From positions 19,030 to 83,029 of the forward strand of contig NZ_KB892864.1 of the NCBI RefSeq assembly GCF_000373965.1: a stretch of DNA of 64,000 bases, given 5' to 3'. Positions 9,758 to 18,575 of the stretch are shown here, piece by piece. This DNA comes from Uliginosibacterium gangwonense DSM 18521 (lineage in GTDB: Bacteria; Pseudomonadota; Gammaproteobacteria; Burkholderiales; Rhodocyclaceae). Numbering within the stretch: the first letter of the stretch is position 1; each line of letters opens with the position of its first letter. The notes beneath the pieces were generated by a model. The model saw only the letters and a list, made by a program, of their open reading frames with translations. It was not told where the DNA came from and searched no databases. Both the position numbers and the translations under genes were made by a program.

Positions 9758-10498
9758 TCAGACCATATGCAGGCCACCGTTGATATTGATGGTGGCCCCA
9801 GTGATGTAGCCAGCCTTGTCGGAGGCGAGAAAGACGCACAGGTCGGCAATTTCTTCAGGCTTGCCAAAGCGCCCGACCGGTACGGTGGCAAGAATCTGCT
9901 CGCGCACGTCTTCCTTGATCGCCAACACCATCTCGGTGCCGACGTAGCCTGGGGCCACCGCATTCACCGTGACCCCCTTCTTGGCCACTTCCTGGGCCAG
10001 TGCCTTGGTCACCCCCAGCAGCCCGGCCTTGGCAGCCGAATAGTTGGCTTGGCCGAATTGCCCCTTGACGCCATTGACCGAAGAAATATTGATCACGCGC
10101 CCAAAGCCACGCTCGGCCATCAGCGGCAAGATCGGGCTGGTGACGTTGAAGACGCTGTCGAGGTTGGTCGAGAGCACCGCATCCCATTGATCCTTGGTCA
10201 TTTTGCGGAACACAGCATCACGGGTGATCCCCGCATTGTTGACCAGGCAGTCGATCTGCCCGAACTCGGCTTCAATCTTCTTGACCATGGCACCACACTG
10301 GTCGTAGTTCGTAACATCTGCTTCGGCCACGAAGAAGTTGTAACCGTCTGCCTTGGTCTTGGCAACCCACTCGACTGCGGGGGGAAAATCCGGCAGGCAG
10401 TTGACTGCCACCCTCCAGCCATCATCGGCCAGTGCCTTGCAGATTGCCGTCCCCAGACCACCCATACCACCCGTCACCAGTGCAACATTCTTTGCCAT
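9758..10498 (-). CDS. phaB: acetoacetyl-CoA reductase
   Basis: Short-chain dehydrogenase of 246 residues that reduces acetoacetyl-CoA to (R)-3-hydroxybutyryl-CoA with NADPH, the step before PHA synthase. The cofactor motif VTGGMGGLG is at residues 8-16, NNAG near 87, catalytic Ser near 140 (INISSVNG) and YSAAK near 153. PhaB-specific features include the C-terminal ATININGGLHMV. An AGAGG ribosome site precedes the ATG at 10498. Lies 70 bases downstream of phaC in the same direction. No phaA thiolase is in the window. Confidence 0.95.
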   Translation of the reverse strand: MAKNVALVTGGMGGLGTAICKALADDGWRVAVNCLPDFPPAVEWVAKTKADGYNFFVAEADVTNYDQCGAMVKKIEAEFGQIDCLVNNAGITRDAVFRKMTKDQWDAVLSTNLDSVFNVTSPILPLMAERGFGRVINISSVNGVKGQFGQANYSAAKAGLLGVTKALAQEVAKKGVTVNAVAPGYVGTEMVLAIKEDVREQILATVPVGRFGKPEEIADLCVFLASDKAGYITGATININGGLHMV

Positions 10499-10568
10499 TT
10501 TCAGTTACCTCTGTTGAAAATCTGTTATCGGGAAAATCGTTCTCTTCAAATATCGGCCCACAAACGAA

Positions 10569-12314
10569 TCAGGCACGTTCTTTCACATAGCGACCCGGTG
10601 CAGCCTCAATCACCTTGTATTGGCGGTTGCCCGGTTTGGTGGGGGCTGCCACCAGCTCGCCACTGCGGCTCTTGAGCCAGTCCATCCAGTTGGGCCACCA
10701 GCTGCCCTTGTGCTCCACGGCGCTTTCCATCCACTCTTCCGACGTGGTAGCAGACATCACGTTGGTCCAATAGCTGCGCTTGTTCTTGACGGGGTGATTG
10801 ACGATTCCGGCCACGTGCCCGCTCGCCCCAAGCACAAAAGTTGACTCGCCCCCCATCAGGCGCCGCCCCAAGAAGGCTGTCCGCCAAGGCACGATATGAT
10901 CCTCACGTGTGGCGATGAAGTAACTTGGGCAAGTGATGCGGCCCATATCAAGTGCCTCGCCCGTGACCTTGAGTTTACCCGGTACGCGCAGATTGTTTTC
11001 CAGATAGGTATTGCGTAGATACCACGCAGCAAACGGCCCCGGCAGATTGGTGCAATCTGCATTCCAGTACAAGATGTCAAACGCGGTCGGTTTGTTGCCC
11101 TTGAGGTAGTTGTCGACCACGTAGTTCCAGATCAGGTCATTGGGCCGCAGCGTGGAGAACACATTCATCAACTCGCGGCCCGTCATCAAGCCGCCCTTGC
11201 CAATCGACGCCTCACGTGCGGCCACCGTGGTCTCATCCACAAAGCAACTGATATCGCCGGTATCGGCAAAATCCAACATGGCGGCCAAAAAGCTCACACT
11301 TTCAACCGGGTTTTCGCCCTTGGCATAGGCAGCAGACAAAGCCGTTGCCAGCAAAGTGCCACCCACGCAGAACCCCAGCACATTGGGTTTGGCCGTCTTG
11401 GAGACGCTGCGGACAATATCCAGCGCCTGAAGCACGCCAGACTCCACATAGTCATCCCACCCCAGGTTGCCCTGCTCGGCCTTGGGGTTGCGCCAAGAGA
11501 TCAGGAAGACAGTGATGCCCTGCTCAACCGCGTAGCGGACAAAGGAGTTCTCCTTCTGCAAATCGAGGATGTAGTACTTGTTGATGCACGGTGGCACGAC
11601 CAACAGGGGACGGCTGCAGACCTTGTCGGTAAGCGGCGCGTATTGCAGCAACTGCATCAGTTCATTTTCAAAGATCACCGCACCATCGGTCGTGGCAAGA
11701 TTTCGGCCGACCTCGAAAGCGGAGTCGTCCGTCATCGAGATGCTGCCTTTTTCAACATCGGCAATCAGATTCAGCAGCCCACGGGTCAGGCTCTCCCCTT
11801 TGGTTTCAATCGCCTTCTGCACCACCTCGGGATTGGTAGCGGCGAAATTGCAAGGCGCCATTGCGTCGATATAGTGCTGGGTGAGGAACTGGAAGCGGCT
11901 CTTGGCCACCCTGTCCGTCAGCGGCAAGGCTTCTGATACATTGGAAAGAAATTGTGAATTGATCCAGTAAGCCTGACGCAGATAGTCATAGACCGGGCTA
12001 TCGCTCCACTCCGGGGCGTTGAAGCGCCGATCCCCACTGGGGGCGGGAATGATGGGCTCGGCCGCCTCACCGGGTTTGCGCTGGGCCACACCCGCCCACA
12101 GCCGGGCATGCTGTTCGATATGCTCACGCTGCAACTGGGTCAGCCTTTCCTGCTCGGCTCCCGTCAGGGATGCCAGGGGAGAAGGCATGGCTGCGGCGCC
12201 CTGGATACTATTTTGGGTACGACTAACCTGGTCAAAAAACCCCTGCATGAAATTCTGGCTGGCCTGGAGCCAAGCTTCAGCAGGGGACGATTGCTGCGAT
12301 TGTTCTGACGTCAT
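10569..12314 (-). CDS. phaC: class I poly(3-hydroxyalkanoate) synthase
   Basis: Polymerises (R)-3-hydroxyacyl-CoA at the granule surface. With 581 residues it has class I length. An alpha/beta-hydrolase core carries the lipase-like box GFCVGG with catalytic Cys316, Asp472 in TREDHIVPW and His500 in GASGHVAG. The N-terminal PhaC domain is complete. ATG at 12314 is preferred to the adjoining TTG at 12317 because AAGGAG lies nine bases upstream. It heads the phaC-phaB unit; with phaR and the distant phaP at 23946 it forms the PHA storage gene set. Confidence 0.96.
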   Translation of the reverse strand: MTSEQSQQSSPAEAWLQASQNFMQGFFDQVSRTQNSIQGAAAMPSPLASLTGAEQERLTQLQREHIEQHARLWAGVAQRKPGEAAEPIIPAPSGDRRFNAPEWSDSPVYDYLRQAYWINSQFLSNVSEALPLTDRVAKSRFQFLTQHYIDAMAPCNFAATNPEVVQKAIETKGESLTRGLLNLIADVEKGSISMTDDSAFEVGRNLATTDGAVIFENELMQLLQYAPLTDKVCSRPLLVVPPCINKYYILDLQKENSFVRYAVEQGITVFLISWRNPKAEQGNLGWDDYVESGVLQALDIVRSVSKTAKPNVLGFCVGGTLLATALSAAYAKGENPVESVSFLAAMLDFADTGDISCFVDETTVAAREASIGKGGLMTGRELMNVFSTLRPNDLIWNYVVDNYLKGNKPTAFDILYWNADCTNLPGPFAAWYLRNTYLENNLRVPGKLKVTGEALDMGRITCPSYFIATREDHIVPWRTAFLGRRLMGGESTFVLGASGHVAGIVNHPVKNKRSYWTNVMSATTSEEWMESAVEHKGSWWPNWMDWLKSRSGELVAAPTKPGNRQYKVIEAAPGRYVKERA

Positions 12315-12445
12315 CAAGCAGGACTCCTTGAAGGCTCACACTTCCTGATAGGATTCGCGCGCAGTGTGCAGACCAATCCGCAAATGCTGCAACGCGGGAT
12401 GATTCTTTCATTGCCATTTTCATACGGTCAAGGCAAGGCGCCCCA

Positions 12446-12655
12446 ATGTACATAGTCGCAATCGCATGGCTGTTCGTGGTGCTGGTACTGAGTATCAGCC
12501 AGAATTCCATCCTGGCAGGAGTGCTGACCCTGTTTTTTTGGGGAATTCTCCCCTTGGGCCTGTTGCTGTGGATCGTGGGCACACCTTCGCGGCGCCTACG
12601 CAAGACGCGCGAAGAAGCCGCACAAGAAGCAAAGAACAATGATCAGCAGGATTGA
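12446..12655 (+). CDS. small predicted membrane protein
   Basis: A 69-residue protein with two hydrophobic segments (about residues 3-18 and 22-43) separated by a short polar turn, and a charged C-terminal tail (RRLRKTREEAAQEAKNN). I do not recognise a named family. The clean division between hydrophobic and charged parts and the position divergent from phaC and convergent with rluD suggest a real gene. No strong ribosome site precedes the ATG. Confidence 0.6.
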   Translation: MYIVAIAWLFVVLVLSISQNSILAGVLTLFFWGILPLGLLLWIVGTPSRRLRKTREEAAQEAKNNDQQD

Positions 12656-12688
12656 GGCTGACCAGCCGACAAAGCCCGATCCCACAGG

Positions 12689-13690
12689 CTATTGGCGTAG
12701 CCCGGCCAGCAGATCCTGCATATCCTGCGGCATCGGGGCTTCCCATTGCATGGCCTGCCCGGTGAGCGGATGGATCAGCCCCAGGCGGAAAGCATGCAGT
12801 GCCTGCCGAGCGAAACCTGCAGCCACGGCAGGCATGCTGCGTCGTCCGGCATAGACGGGGTCGCCGACCAAGGGGTAGCCCAGGTGCGCCATGTGTACGC
12901 GGATCTGATGGGTACGCCCGGTATCCAGCACACATTCAATCCAGGTGGCCTGGGGCATGCGTTCGATCACCCGGTAATGCGTCCGTGCCTCCCGCCCGCC
13001 TTGTATCACCGCCATTTTGGTACGCTGCGTGGGGTGGCGGCCAATTGGCGCATCCACCAGCCCACGTTCAGGCATGGGCTTGCCGCCGACCCCGATCAGG
13101 GCAAAGGCGTGGTAATGGCGCTTGACGGTACGGGCCTGCAACTGGCGCACCAGATCGGTCTGCGCCGCCAGGGTTTTGGCTACCACCATCAGGCCCGAGG
13201 TTTCCTTGTCCAGTCGATGCACAATCCCTGCCCTGGGCAGGGTAGCCGCCTCGGCATGGTGGGCCAGCAATGCGTTGAGCAGTGTGCCACTCCAATTGCC
13301 ACTGCCTGGGTGGACAACCAGCCCAGCAGGCTTGTTCAGCACGATGAGTGCAGCGTCTTCATACACCACATCCAAAGGAATATTTTCAGGCAGGCTTGCT
13401 GTGGCACTTTCCAACTCCCCCACATCAAGCTCGATACATTCGCCCCCGCGCAGGCGCTTTTTTGTATCGGTGATGGTCTGGCCATCCAGACGCACGCGCC
13501 CCTGCCGTATCCAGCTTTGCAGGCGGCTGCGCGAATGTTCGGGAACCAGTGCCGCCAAAGCGACGTCCAATCTTTCTGCGGCGTGCACAAGTTCTGTTTC
13601 AATACGGAGGCAGACAGGCAGGTCGCTTCCGCTATAATCGTCAAGATCGATTTCCAATGGTGTCACAATGTCAAAGTTCACCTCGCGCAT
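12689..13690 (-). CDS. rluD: 23S rRNA pseudouridine synthase RluD
   Basis: Makes pseudouridines in helix 69 of 23S rRNA. An N-terminal S4 domain (about residues 35-90) is followed by the catalytic domain with HRLDKETSG, catalytic Asp161. The NKPAGLVVHPG and RTHQIRVHM motifs are intact. The annotated start at 13690 lies 23 bases inside the divergent bamD gene; a GTG at 13666 would just avoid the overlap. The arrangement with divergent bamD is common in betaproteobacteria. Confidence 0.93.
   Translation of the reverse strand: MREVNFDIVTPLEIDLDDYSGSDLPVCLRIETELVHAAERLDVALAALVPEHSRSRLQSWIRQGRVRLDGQTITDTKKRLRGGECIELDVGELESATASLPENIPLDVVYEDAALIVLNKPAGLVVHPGSGNWSGTLLNALLAHHAEAATLPRAGIVHRLDKETSGLMVVAKTLAAQTDLVRQLQARTVKRHYHAFALIGVGGKPMPERGLVDAPIGRHPTQRTKMAVIQGGREARTHYRVIERMPQATWIECVLDTGRTHQIRVHMAHLGYPLVGDPVYAGRRSMPAVAAGFARQALHAFRLGLIHPLTGQAMQWEAPMPQDMQDLLAGLRQ
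13611..13638 (+). promoter_or_regulatory. probable bamD promoter inside rluD
   Basis: A perfect -10 hexamer TATAAT at 13633-13638 has a CAGACA -35-like hexamer (4 of 6) at 13611-13616 with a 16-base spacer. It lies 30 bases before the bamD ATG and inside the first codons of rluD on the other strand. Confidence 0.6.
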
Positions 13691-14438
13691 TCTACTGGTA
13701 GTGCTGGCCCTCTGCTTGGGCGGCTGCAGCTGGTTTCAAAAGAAAATCGAAGAGCCCATCAAAGACGCTGCCACCATGTACCAGGAAGCCCATGAGCAGA
13801 TGGCAAGTGGCACTTACGACACCGCAATCAAGTCTTATGAAAAGCTTCAGGCCCGCTACCCCTATGGCGTCTATGCCCAACAGGCGCAACTGGACGTGGC
13901 CTACAGCTATTACATGACGCGAGATCAGGCTTCTGCCATCACCGCCTGTGAGCGTTTCATCAAGACCTATCCCAACCACCCGAAGGTGGATTACGCCTAT
14001 TACCTCAAGGGGCAGGCGCTACTGGGCGAAGGTGGCAGCGATGCGTTCTCTTCCCTGATCACCCCCTTGCAACCGCTGGAACAGCGTGACCCCAAGGGGC
14101 TGGAAGAAGCCTACGATGTGTTCCGCCAGATCATCACCAAGTTCCCCAACAGCATTTATGAGCCCGATTCCAGACGGCAAATGAAAGCGCTGACCGATGC
14201 ACTGGCCGCGCATGAACTGTTGGCTGCCCGCTATTACCTGAACCGGCGCTCCCCCCTGGCTGCGGTCAACCGCGCACAACATGTGATCAAAACCTTTCCA
14301 GAGTCTGCCTCGGTAGAAGAGGCACTATCGATCATGATCGCTGGCTACGATACCCTGGGCATCCCCGACCTGCGCGACGATACCCGCCGGGTACTGAGCC
14401 AAAGCTACCCCAACAGCATTTATCTGGCCAAGCGTTAA
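13668..14438 (+). CDS. bamD: outer membrane protein assembly factor BamD
   Basis: Outer-membrane lipoprotein of 256 residues, essential partner of BamA in beta-barrel insertion. A lipobox LGGC with Cys20 follows a hydrophobic signal peptide. The rest is TPR-like helical repeats (YQEAHEQMASGTYDTAIKSYEKL, KVDYAYYLKG, KFPNSIYEPDSRRQM), the usual BamD pattern and length. Its 5' end overlaps rluD on the other strand. The LysE-type gene follows after 7 bases and may be co-transcribed. Confidence 0.95.
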   Translation: MSKFTSRILLVVLALCLGGCSWFQKKIEEPIKDAATMYQEAHEQMASGTYDTAIKSYEKLQARYPYGVYAQQAQLDVAYSYYMTRDQASAITACERFIKTYPNHPKVDYAYYLKGQALLGEGGSDAFSSLITPLQPLEQRDPKGLEEAYDVFRQIITKFPNSIYEPDSRRQMKALTDALAAHELLAARYYLNRRSPLAAVNRAQHVIKTFPESASVEEALSIMIAGYDTLGIPDLRDDTRRVLSQSYPNSIYLAKR

Positions 14439-14445
14439 GACCATC

Positions 14446-15108
14446 ATGCACCTGAACCAGCTCCTGTTATTCATCTCTACGGCCCTACTCCTGTCATTGG
14501 CGCCAGGGCCAGACAATTTCGGGGTGCTGGGCTTGGGGGTTTCAACCGGTCGTCGCGCCGCCATGGGTTTTGCCCTGGGGTGTGCAGCGGGTTGCCTGAA
14601 TCACACCCTACTGGCTGTGGTCGGGGTATCCGCCCTCCTGGCGGCCTCGCCCATTGCCCTGAAGGCCGTGCAGTGGATGGGCGCAGCCTACCTGTGCTGG
14701 ATCGGCGCCCAAATTCTGTGCAATGTGCTCGCCCGACGTGGCTTTGTGGTGACAACAGGAAATGCTCAGGATGCCGACCGTTTCCTGCCCCACTTCCGCC
14801 GTGGATTAATTGCCAACTCCATCAACCCCAAGGTTGCCATTTTCTTCCTGGCTTTCCTGCCGCAGTTCCTCTCCCCTTCCGGTTGGCCTGCCTGGGCTCA
14901 ACTGAGCGTGCTGGGTCTGCTGTTTGCGCTATGTGCAGCCTTGGTCTTTGGCTCCATCGCGCTGGGATCAGGCTGGATTGGTGGCAAGCTGCGCGACAAT
15001 CCGGTCATCCAGAACCTGCTGGAGGCCACCACGGCACTGCTCTTTCTGGGGCTGGCCGTGCGCCTAATATGTTCCGATCTGCGCCCGCCTACGGCAAGGT
15101 CTGCGTAA
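14446..15108 (+). CDS. LysE/RhtB family amino-acid exporter
   Basis: Inner-membrane protein of 220 residues with about six hydrophobic helices. The family signature LSLAPGPDNFGVLGLGVSTGRRAA opens the protein and INPKVAIFFLAFLPQF lies near residue 125. Members export amino acids or similar metabolites; the substrate cannot be read from sequence. Seven bases separate it from bamD, and its end overlaps the convergent GGDEF/EAL gene by 20 bases. Confidence 0.88.
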   Translation: MHLNQLLLFISTALLLSLAPGPDNFGVLGLGVSTGRRAAMGFALGCAAGCLNHTLLAVVGVSALLAASPIALKAVQWMGAAYLCWIGAQILCNVLARRGFVVTTGNAQDADRFLPHFRRGLIANSINPKVAIFFLAFLPQFLSPSGWPAWAQLSVLGLLFALCAALVFGSIALGSGWIGGKLRDNPVIQNLLEATTALLFLGLAVRLICSDLRPPTARSA

Positions 15109-17410
15109 AGAACGCTGGGAATTGGGCAGCAGGAACAGGACGGCCAAACAGGTAGCCCTGTGCAATCCGGCAGCCCTCGACCTTCAGAAACGCAAGTTGT
15201 GATTCGTTCTCCACACCTTCGGCCAAAGTGGTCATCTTCAGGTTGCGCCCCAACTGGATGATGGTGTGCACAATGGCTGCGTCATCATCATCCTCGACAA
15301 TGTCCCGCACGAAGGACTGGTCGATCTTGAGCTTGTCGATGGGGTATTTCTTCAGGTAGGCAAGGCTGGAATAGCCCGTGCCAAAATCATCAATCGCCAA
15401 CATCACCCCCAGCGCCTTCAACTCACAGAGAATGCGTAACACACCATCCGCATCATCCACCAGGATCGACTCCGTCAATTCCAGCTCCAGGCATTGTGCA
15501 GGCAAACCACTGCTCTTCAGCGCATTGGCCACACTCTCGATCAGATTGCTGCGCTTGAACTGCAAGGCGGAAAGGTTCACCGCGATCTGGATATCCGGGA
15601 AGCCTGCGTCACGCCAGGTTTGCGCCTGACGGCAAGCCTCCATCAATACCCACTCGCTGATCGGGATGATCAACCCACTCTCTTCTGCAATCGGGATGAA
15701 CTTGCCCGGCGGCACTAGGCCACGCTCCCCATCGGCCCAGCGGATCAGTGCTTCCGCGCCAACCAACTCGCCCATCTTCAAATCGAACTGCGGCTGGTAA
15801 TGCAGCACCAGTTCATGGCGATCCAACGCCCGCCCCAGACGGTTTTGCAACGAGAAACGTTCATGCGCATCCGCGTTCATCTGCTCGGCATAGAAGCGGC
15901 AGGTATTGCGGCCCGCCTGCTTGGCCGAGTACATCGCGGTTTCGGCCTTGAGCATCAGATCATCAAAATCACCAGCATCCTCGGGATACACTGCCACACC
16001 CAGTGAAGCAGTCACCACCAGCATGTTGCGATCCACCGCAAAAGGCGTGGCAAACTGCTGGAGCACCCGCTCCATCAACACCCGGATCTGCTCATTGCCC
16101 GTAATGCTGGGGAACAGGATGATCAACTCGTCGCCCCCACGGCGGCTCAAGGTGTAACCCTTGTCCAGACATTCATCCAGGCGGGCCACCACCTGCTTGA
16201 GCAGGCGATCCCCAATCACATGCCCGAGTGAATCGTTGATGACGCGGAAGTGATCCAGGTCGAGCACAGTCAGTGCCACCCGATTCCCTTCGTGCTTGCT
16301 CGCCCCCAAGGCCTGCGAAGCGCGATCACGCAACAGCAAGGCGTTGGGGAGCCCTGTCAGTTCGTCATGATTGGCCACATGTTCCAGACGCGCCTCGATC
16401 GCCTTTTTCTCTGAGATATCGGAAACGATCCCGACGAAATTGGTGATCGCCCCCTTTTCATTGCTGACCATGCTGATGGTCAGCCAACCACAATAGATTT
16501 CCCCATCCTTGCGGCGGTTGAGAATTTCCCCGTGCCAATAGCCGTGTTCGAGCAGATCGCGCCACATCTGGGCGTAATAGGAATAGCCATGCCGCCCCGA
16601 ACTGAAAAGGTTGGGCGTGTTGCCCAGCAGTTCCTCAAATGAATAGCCGGAAATCCGGCAAAAAGCCTCGTTGGCGGAGATGATGCAGTTGTCGGAATCC
16701 GTTACGATAATGCCATCCACGGAGCGCTCGAAAACAACCTCCGCCAGGCGCAGCTTGGCCTCTGCCTGCTTGAGAGCCGTCATGTCTACGTCCAGGCTAT
16801 ATAGCTCTGGCTTGCCTTCGAGATTCTCGATCATCACATGCGCGGAATACACGGTGATCGGTGTGCCATCTTTGCGGATCAGGCGCGCCTCACCTGCGGG
16901 AATTGGGATGCCCTGATCCAGCCAGTTGCGGATGGCCATGCGAACATCATCACGCATGGGAGGCGGCACAATCAGATCTTCAAGACGATTGCCCAGCGCC
17001 TCCTTGGCCTCATAGCCATACAGACGCGCGCTGGCGTCATTCCAGAACAGCACCTTGCGCTCGTTTGTGTAGCCTTGAACGGCAATCGAGGGAATGCGCT
17101 CGAAAAGAGAGCGAAAACGCTGTTCGCTGGCACGCATGGTCTGGAAGATCGCTTCCACCGCAATCCCATCGCGCAGCAGCACCACAAACAACGCCAAGGC
17201 CGTGGTGATGACGAAGAACCAAGCCTTCCATGCCTGCATCTGGGCACGGGTGGCGCCATCCATTGGCAGTATTTCCAGCAGGCGGTCCGACAGGCCGATC
17301 CACAGAACGGATACCACAAAGTACGCCAAAGCCACCCGCAAAGCCGCCTTGAATGGCTGAGAGGAAGAACGGTTATCTGGCTGCTGCACGCGCATGCCTC
17401 CAAGGATCAT
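15089..17410 (-). CDS. membrane PAS-PAS-GGDEF-EAL protein
   Basis: Cyclic-di-GMP signalling protein of about 773 residues. Two transmembrane helices near the N-terminus (about residues 27-45 and 70-85) are followed by two PAS domains, a GGDEF domain whose signature reads GGDEL, and an EAL domain with intact EAL (GAEALIRW) and DDFGTGYSSL. The EAL part looks catalytically complete, so phosphodiesterase activity is likely; the Phe-to-Leu change in GGDEF may weaken synthesis or leave a GTP-sensing site. The start is uncertain: GTG at 17428, ATG at 17410 (GGGGGTG upstream) and GTG at 17389 (GGAGG upstream) are in frame. Confidence 0.9.
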   Translation of the reverse strand: MILGGMRVQQPDNRSSSQPFKAALRVALAYFVVSVLWIGLSDRLLEILPMDGATRAQMQAWKAWFFVITTALALFVVLLRDGIAVEAIFQTMRASEQRFRSLFERIPSIAVQGYTNERKVLFWNDASARLYGYEAKEALGNRLEDLIVPPPMRDDVRMAIRNWLDQGIPIPAGEARLIRKDGTPITVYSAHVMIENLEGKPELYSLDVDMTALKQAEAKLRLAEVVFERSVDGIIVTDSDNCIISANEAFCRISGYSFEELLGNTPNLFSSGRHGYSYYAQMWRDLLEHGYWHGEILNRRKDGEIYCGWLTISMVSNEKGAITNFVGIVSDISEKKAIEARLEHVANHDELTGLPNALLLRDRASQALGASKHEGNRVALTVLDLDHFRVINDSLGHVIGDRLLKQVVARLDECLDKGYTLSRRGGDELIILFPSITGNEQIRVLMERVLQQFATPFAVDRNMLVVTASLGVAVYPEDAGDFDDLMLKAETAMYSAKQAGRNTCRFYAEQMNADAHERFSLQNRLGRALDRHELVLHYQPQFDLKMGELVGAEALIRWADGERGLVPPGKFIPIAEESGLIIPISEWVLMEACRQAQTWRDAGFPDIQIAVNLSALQFKRSNLIESVANALKSSGLPAQCLELELTESILVDDADGVLRILCELKALGVMLAIDDFGTGYSSLAYLKKYPIDKLKIDQSFVRDIVEDDDDAAIVHTIIQLGRNLKMTTLAEGVENESQLAFLKVEGCRIAQGYLFGRPVPAAQFPAFFTQTLP

Positions 17411-17599
17411 TACAACACCCCCAGGCACCTCGCCAAGTAATGTGCCCAGCCGATTTCATGCTGTTGGAAAGTTCAATATCGTCACCCAAACTTCTTATAT
17501 GAAGTCCGAAAAGACTGCCCAGGCGGGCAAGGAAGGATTTGCCTTTGCTCCCCCATTTGGGGCATCCTCCCCGACGTCATTGTCTGAAGCACTTCTTCC

Positions 17600-18433
17600 A
17601 TGCAGATCCACACCAGTATTACCAACCTGAATGCCGCGCTTGACCGCCAATCCCGCATCGCCTTTGCCCCGACCATGGGAAATCTCCATGAAGGGCACCT
17701 GAGTTTGATGCGAACCGCCCGTCAGTACGGTGACACCGTGGTAGCAAGCATCTTCGTCAACCGCCTGCAATTTGGGCCCAACGAAGATTTTGACCGCTAT
17801 CCGCGTACCTTTGAGAACGACTGTGCCCTGTTGTCCTCCGTCGGGGTCGATCACCTGTTTGCCCCAGATGAGCAAGAACTCTACCCTCAGCCGCAGCGCT
17901 ACCAAGTGTACCCGGCCCCTGAGCATGAATCCATCCTCGAAGGAGCCACCCGTCCTGGCCATTTTCGCGGTGTAACAACCGTAGTCAGCAAACTTTTCAA
18001 TATCGTCCGCCCCCAAGTGGCGCTGTTTGGCAAAAAGGACTACCAGCAGTTGATGATCCTGCGCAACATGGTGTGCGAGCTGAACATGCCCATCGAAATG
18101 ATCGGCTGCGAGATCGTCCGGGCCGCCGATGGCTTGGCGCTCTCTTCCCGCAACGGCTACCTCAGCGCGGCAGAGCGCCAGGAAGCCCCGCGCCTGAACG
18201 CCGTCCTGCAACGCATGCGCGCACAACTGGAAGCCGGGTACACCCATTTCGCCCAATTGGAGAATGCAGCCTGCGATGAACTCCGCCAGCATGGCTGGGT
18301 ACCTGACTACATTTCGGTGCGCCGCCAGCTTGATCTGCAACCAGCCACCCCAGGTGATACCCTGGTGATTGTGGCGGCTGCACGTTTGGGCAATACCCGC
18401 CTCATCGACAATGTGGAGATTGCTGCGCTGTAG
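17600..18433 (+). CDS. panC: pantothenate synthetase
   Basis: Joins pantoate and beta-alanine using ATP to form pantothenate, the coenzyme A precursor. 277 residues, the usual length. The HIGH-like nucleotide motif appears as PTMGNLHEGHL (residues 24-34); FGKKDYQQL near 146 and LSSRNGYLS near 182 are the other signatures. One of the usual family residues in VSIFVNPxQF reads VASIFVNRLQF, with Arg for Pro. panB and panD are not adjacent. Confidence 0.94.
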   Translation: MQIHTSITNLNAALDRQSRIAFAPTMGNLHEGHLSLMRTARQYGDTVVASIFVNRLQFGPNEDFDRYPRTFENDCALLSSVGVDHLFAPDEQELYPQPQRYQVYPAPEHESILEGATRPGHFRGVTTVVSKLFNIVRPQVALFGKKDYQQLMILRNMVCELNMPIEMIGCEIVRAADGLALSSRNGYLSAAERQEAPRLNAVLQRMRAQLEAGYTHFAQLENAACDELRQHGWVPDYISVRRQLDLQPATPGDTLVIVAAARLGNTRLIDNVEIAAL

Positions 18434-18575
18434 CAGCTTTCAGGTGCCCCTTGGGCCGGGACGGGGCTTGTGCACACCAGAAAACCCGATTCCCGGCCAG
18501 CCGCTCTCTTTATTTGGGCAGACAAGACTACACGCTGATAGCATGTTTCAGGGCCGTATCCGCTAAACTACGCGC

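Noticed and set aside
12746..13795. Long plus-strand open frame of 349 codons
   Set aside because: It is antisense to rluD and rich in the His/Gln/Gly residues expected of a shadow frame.
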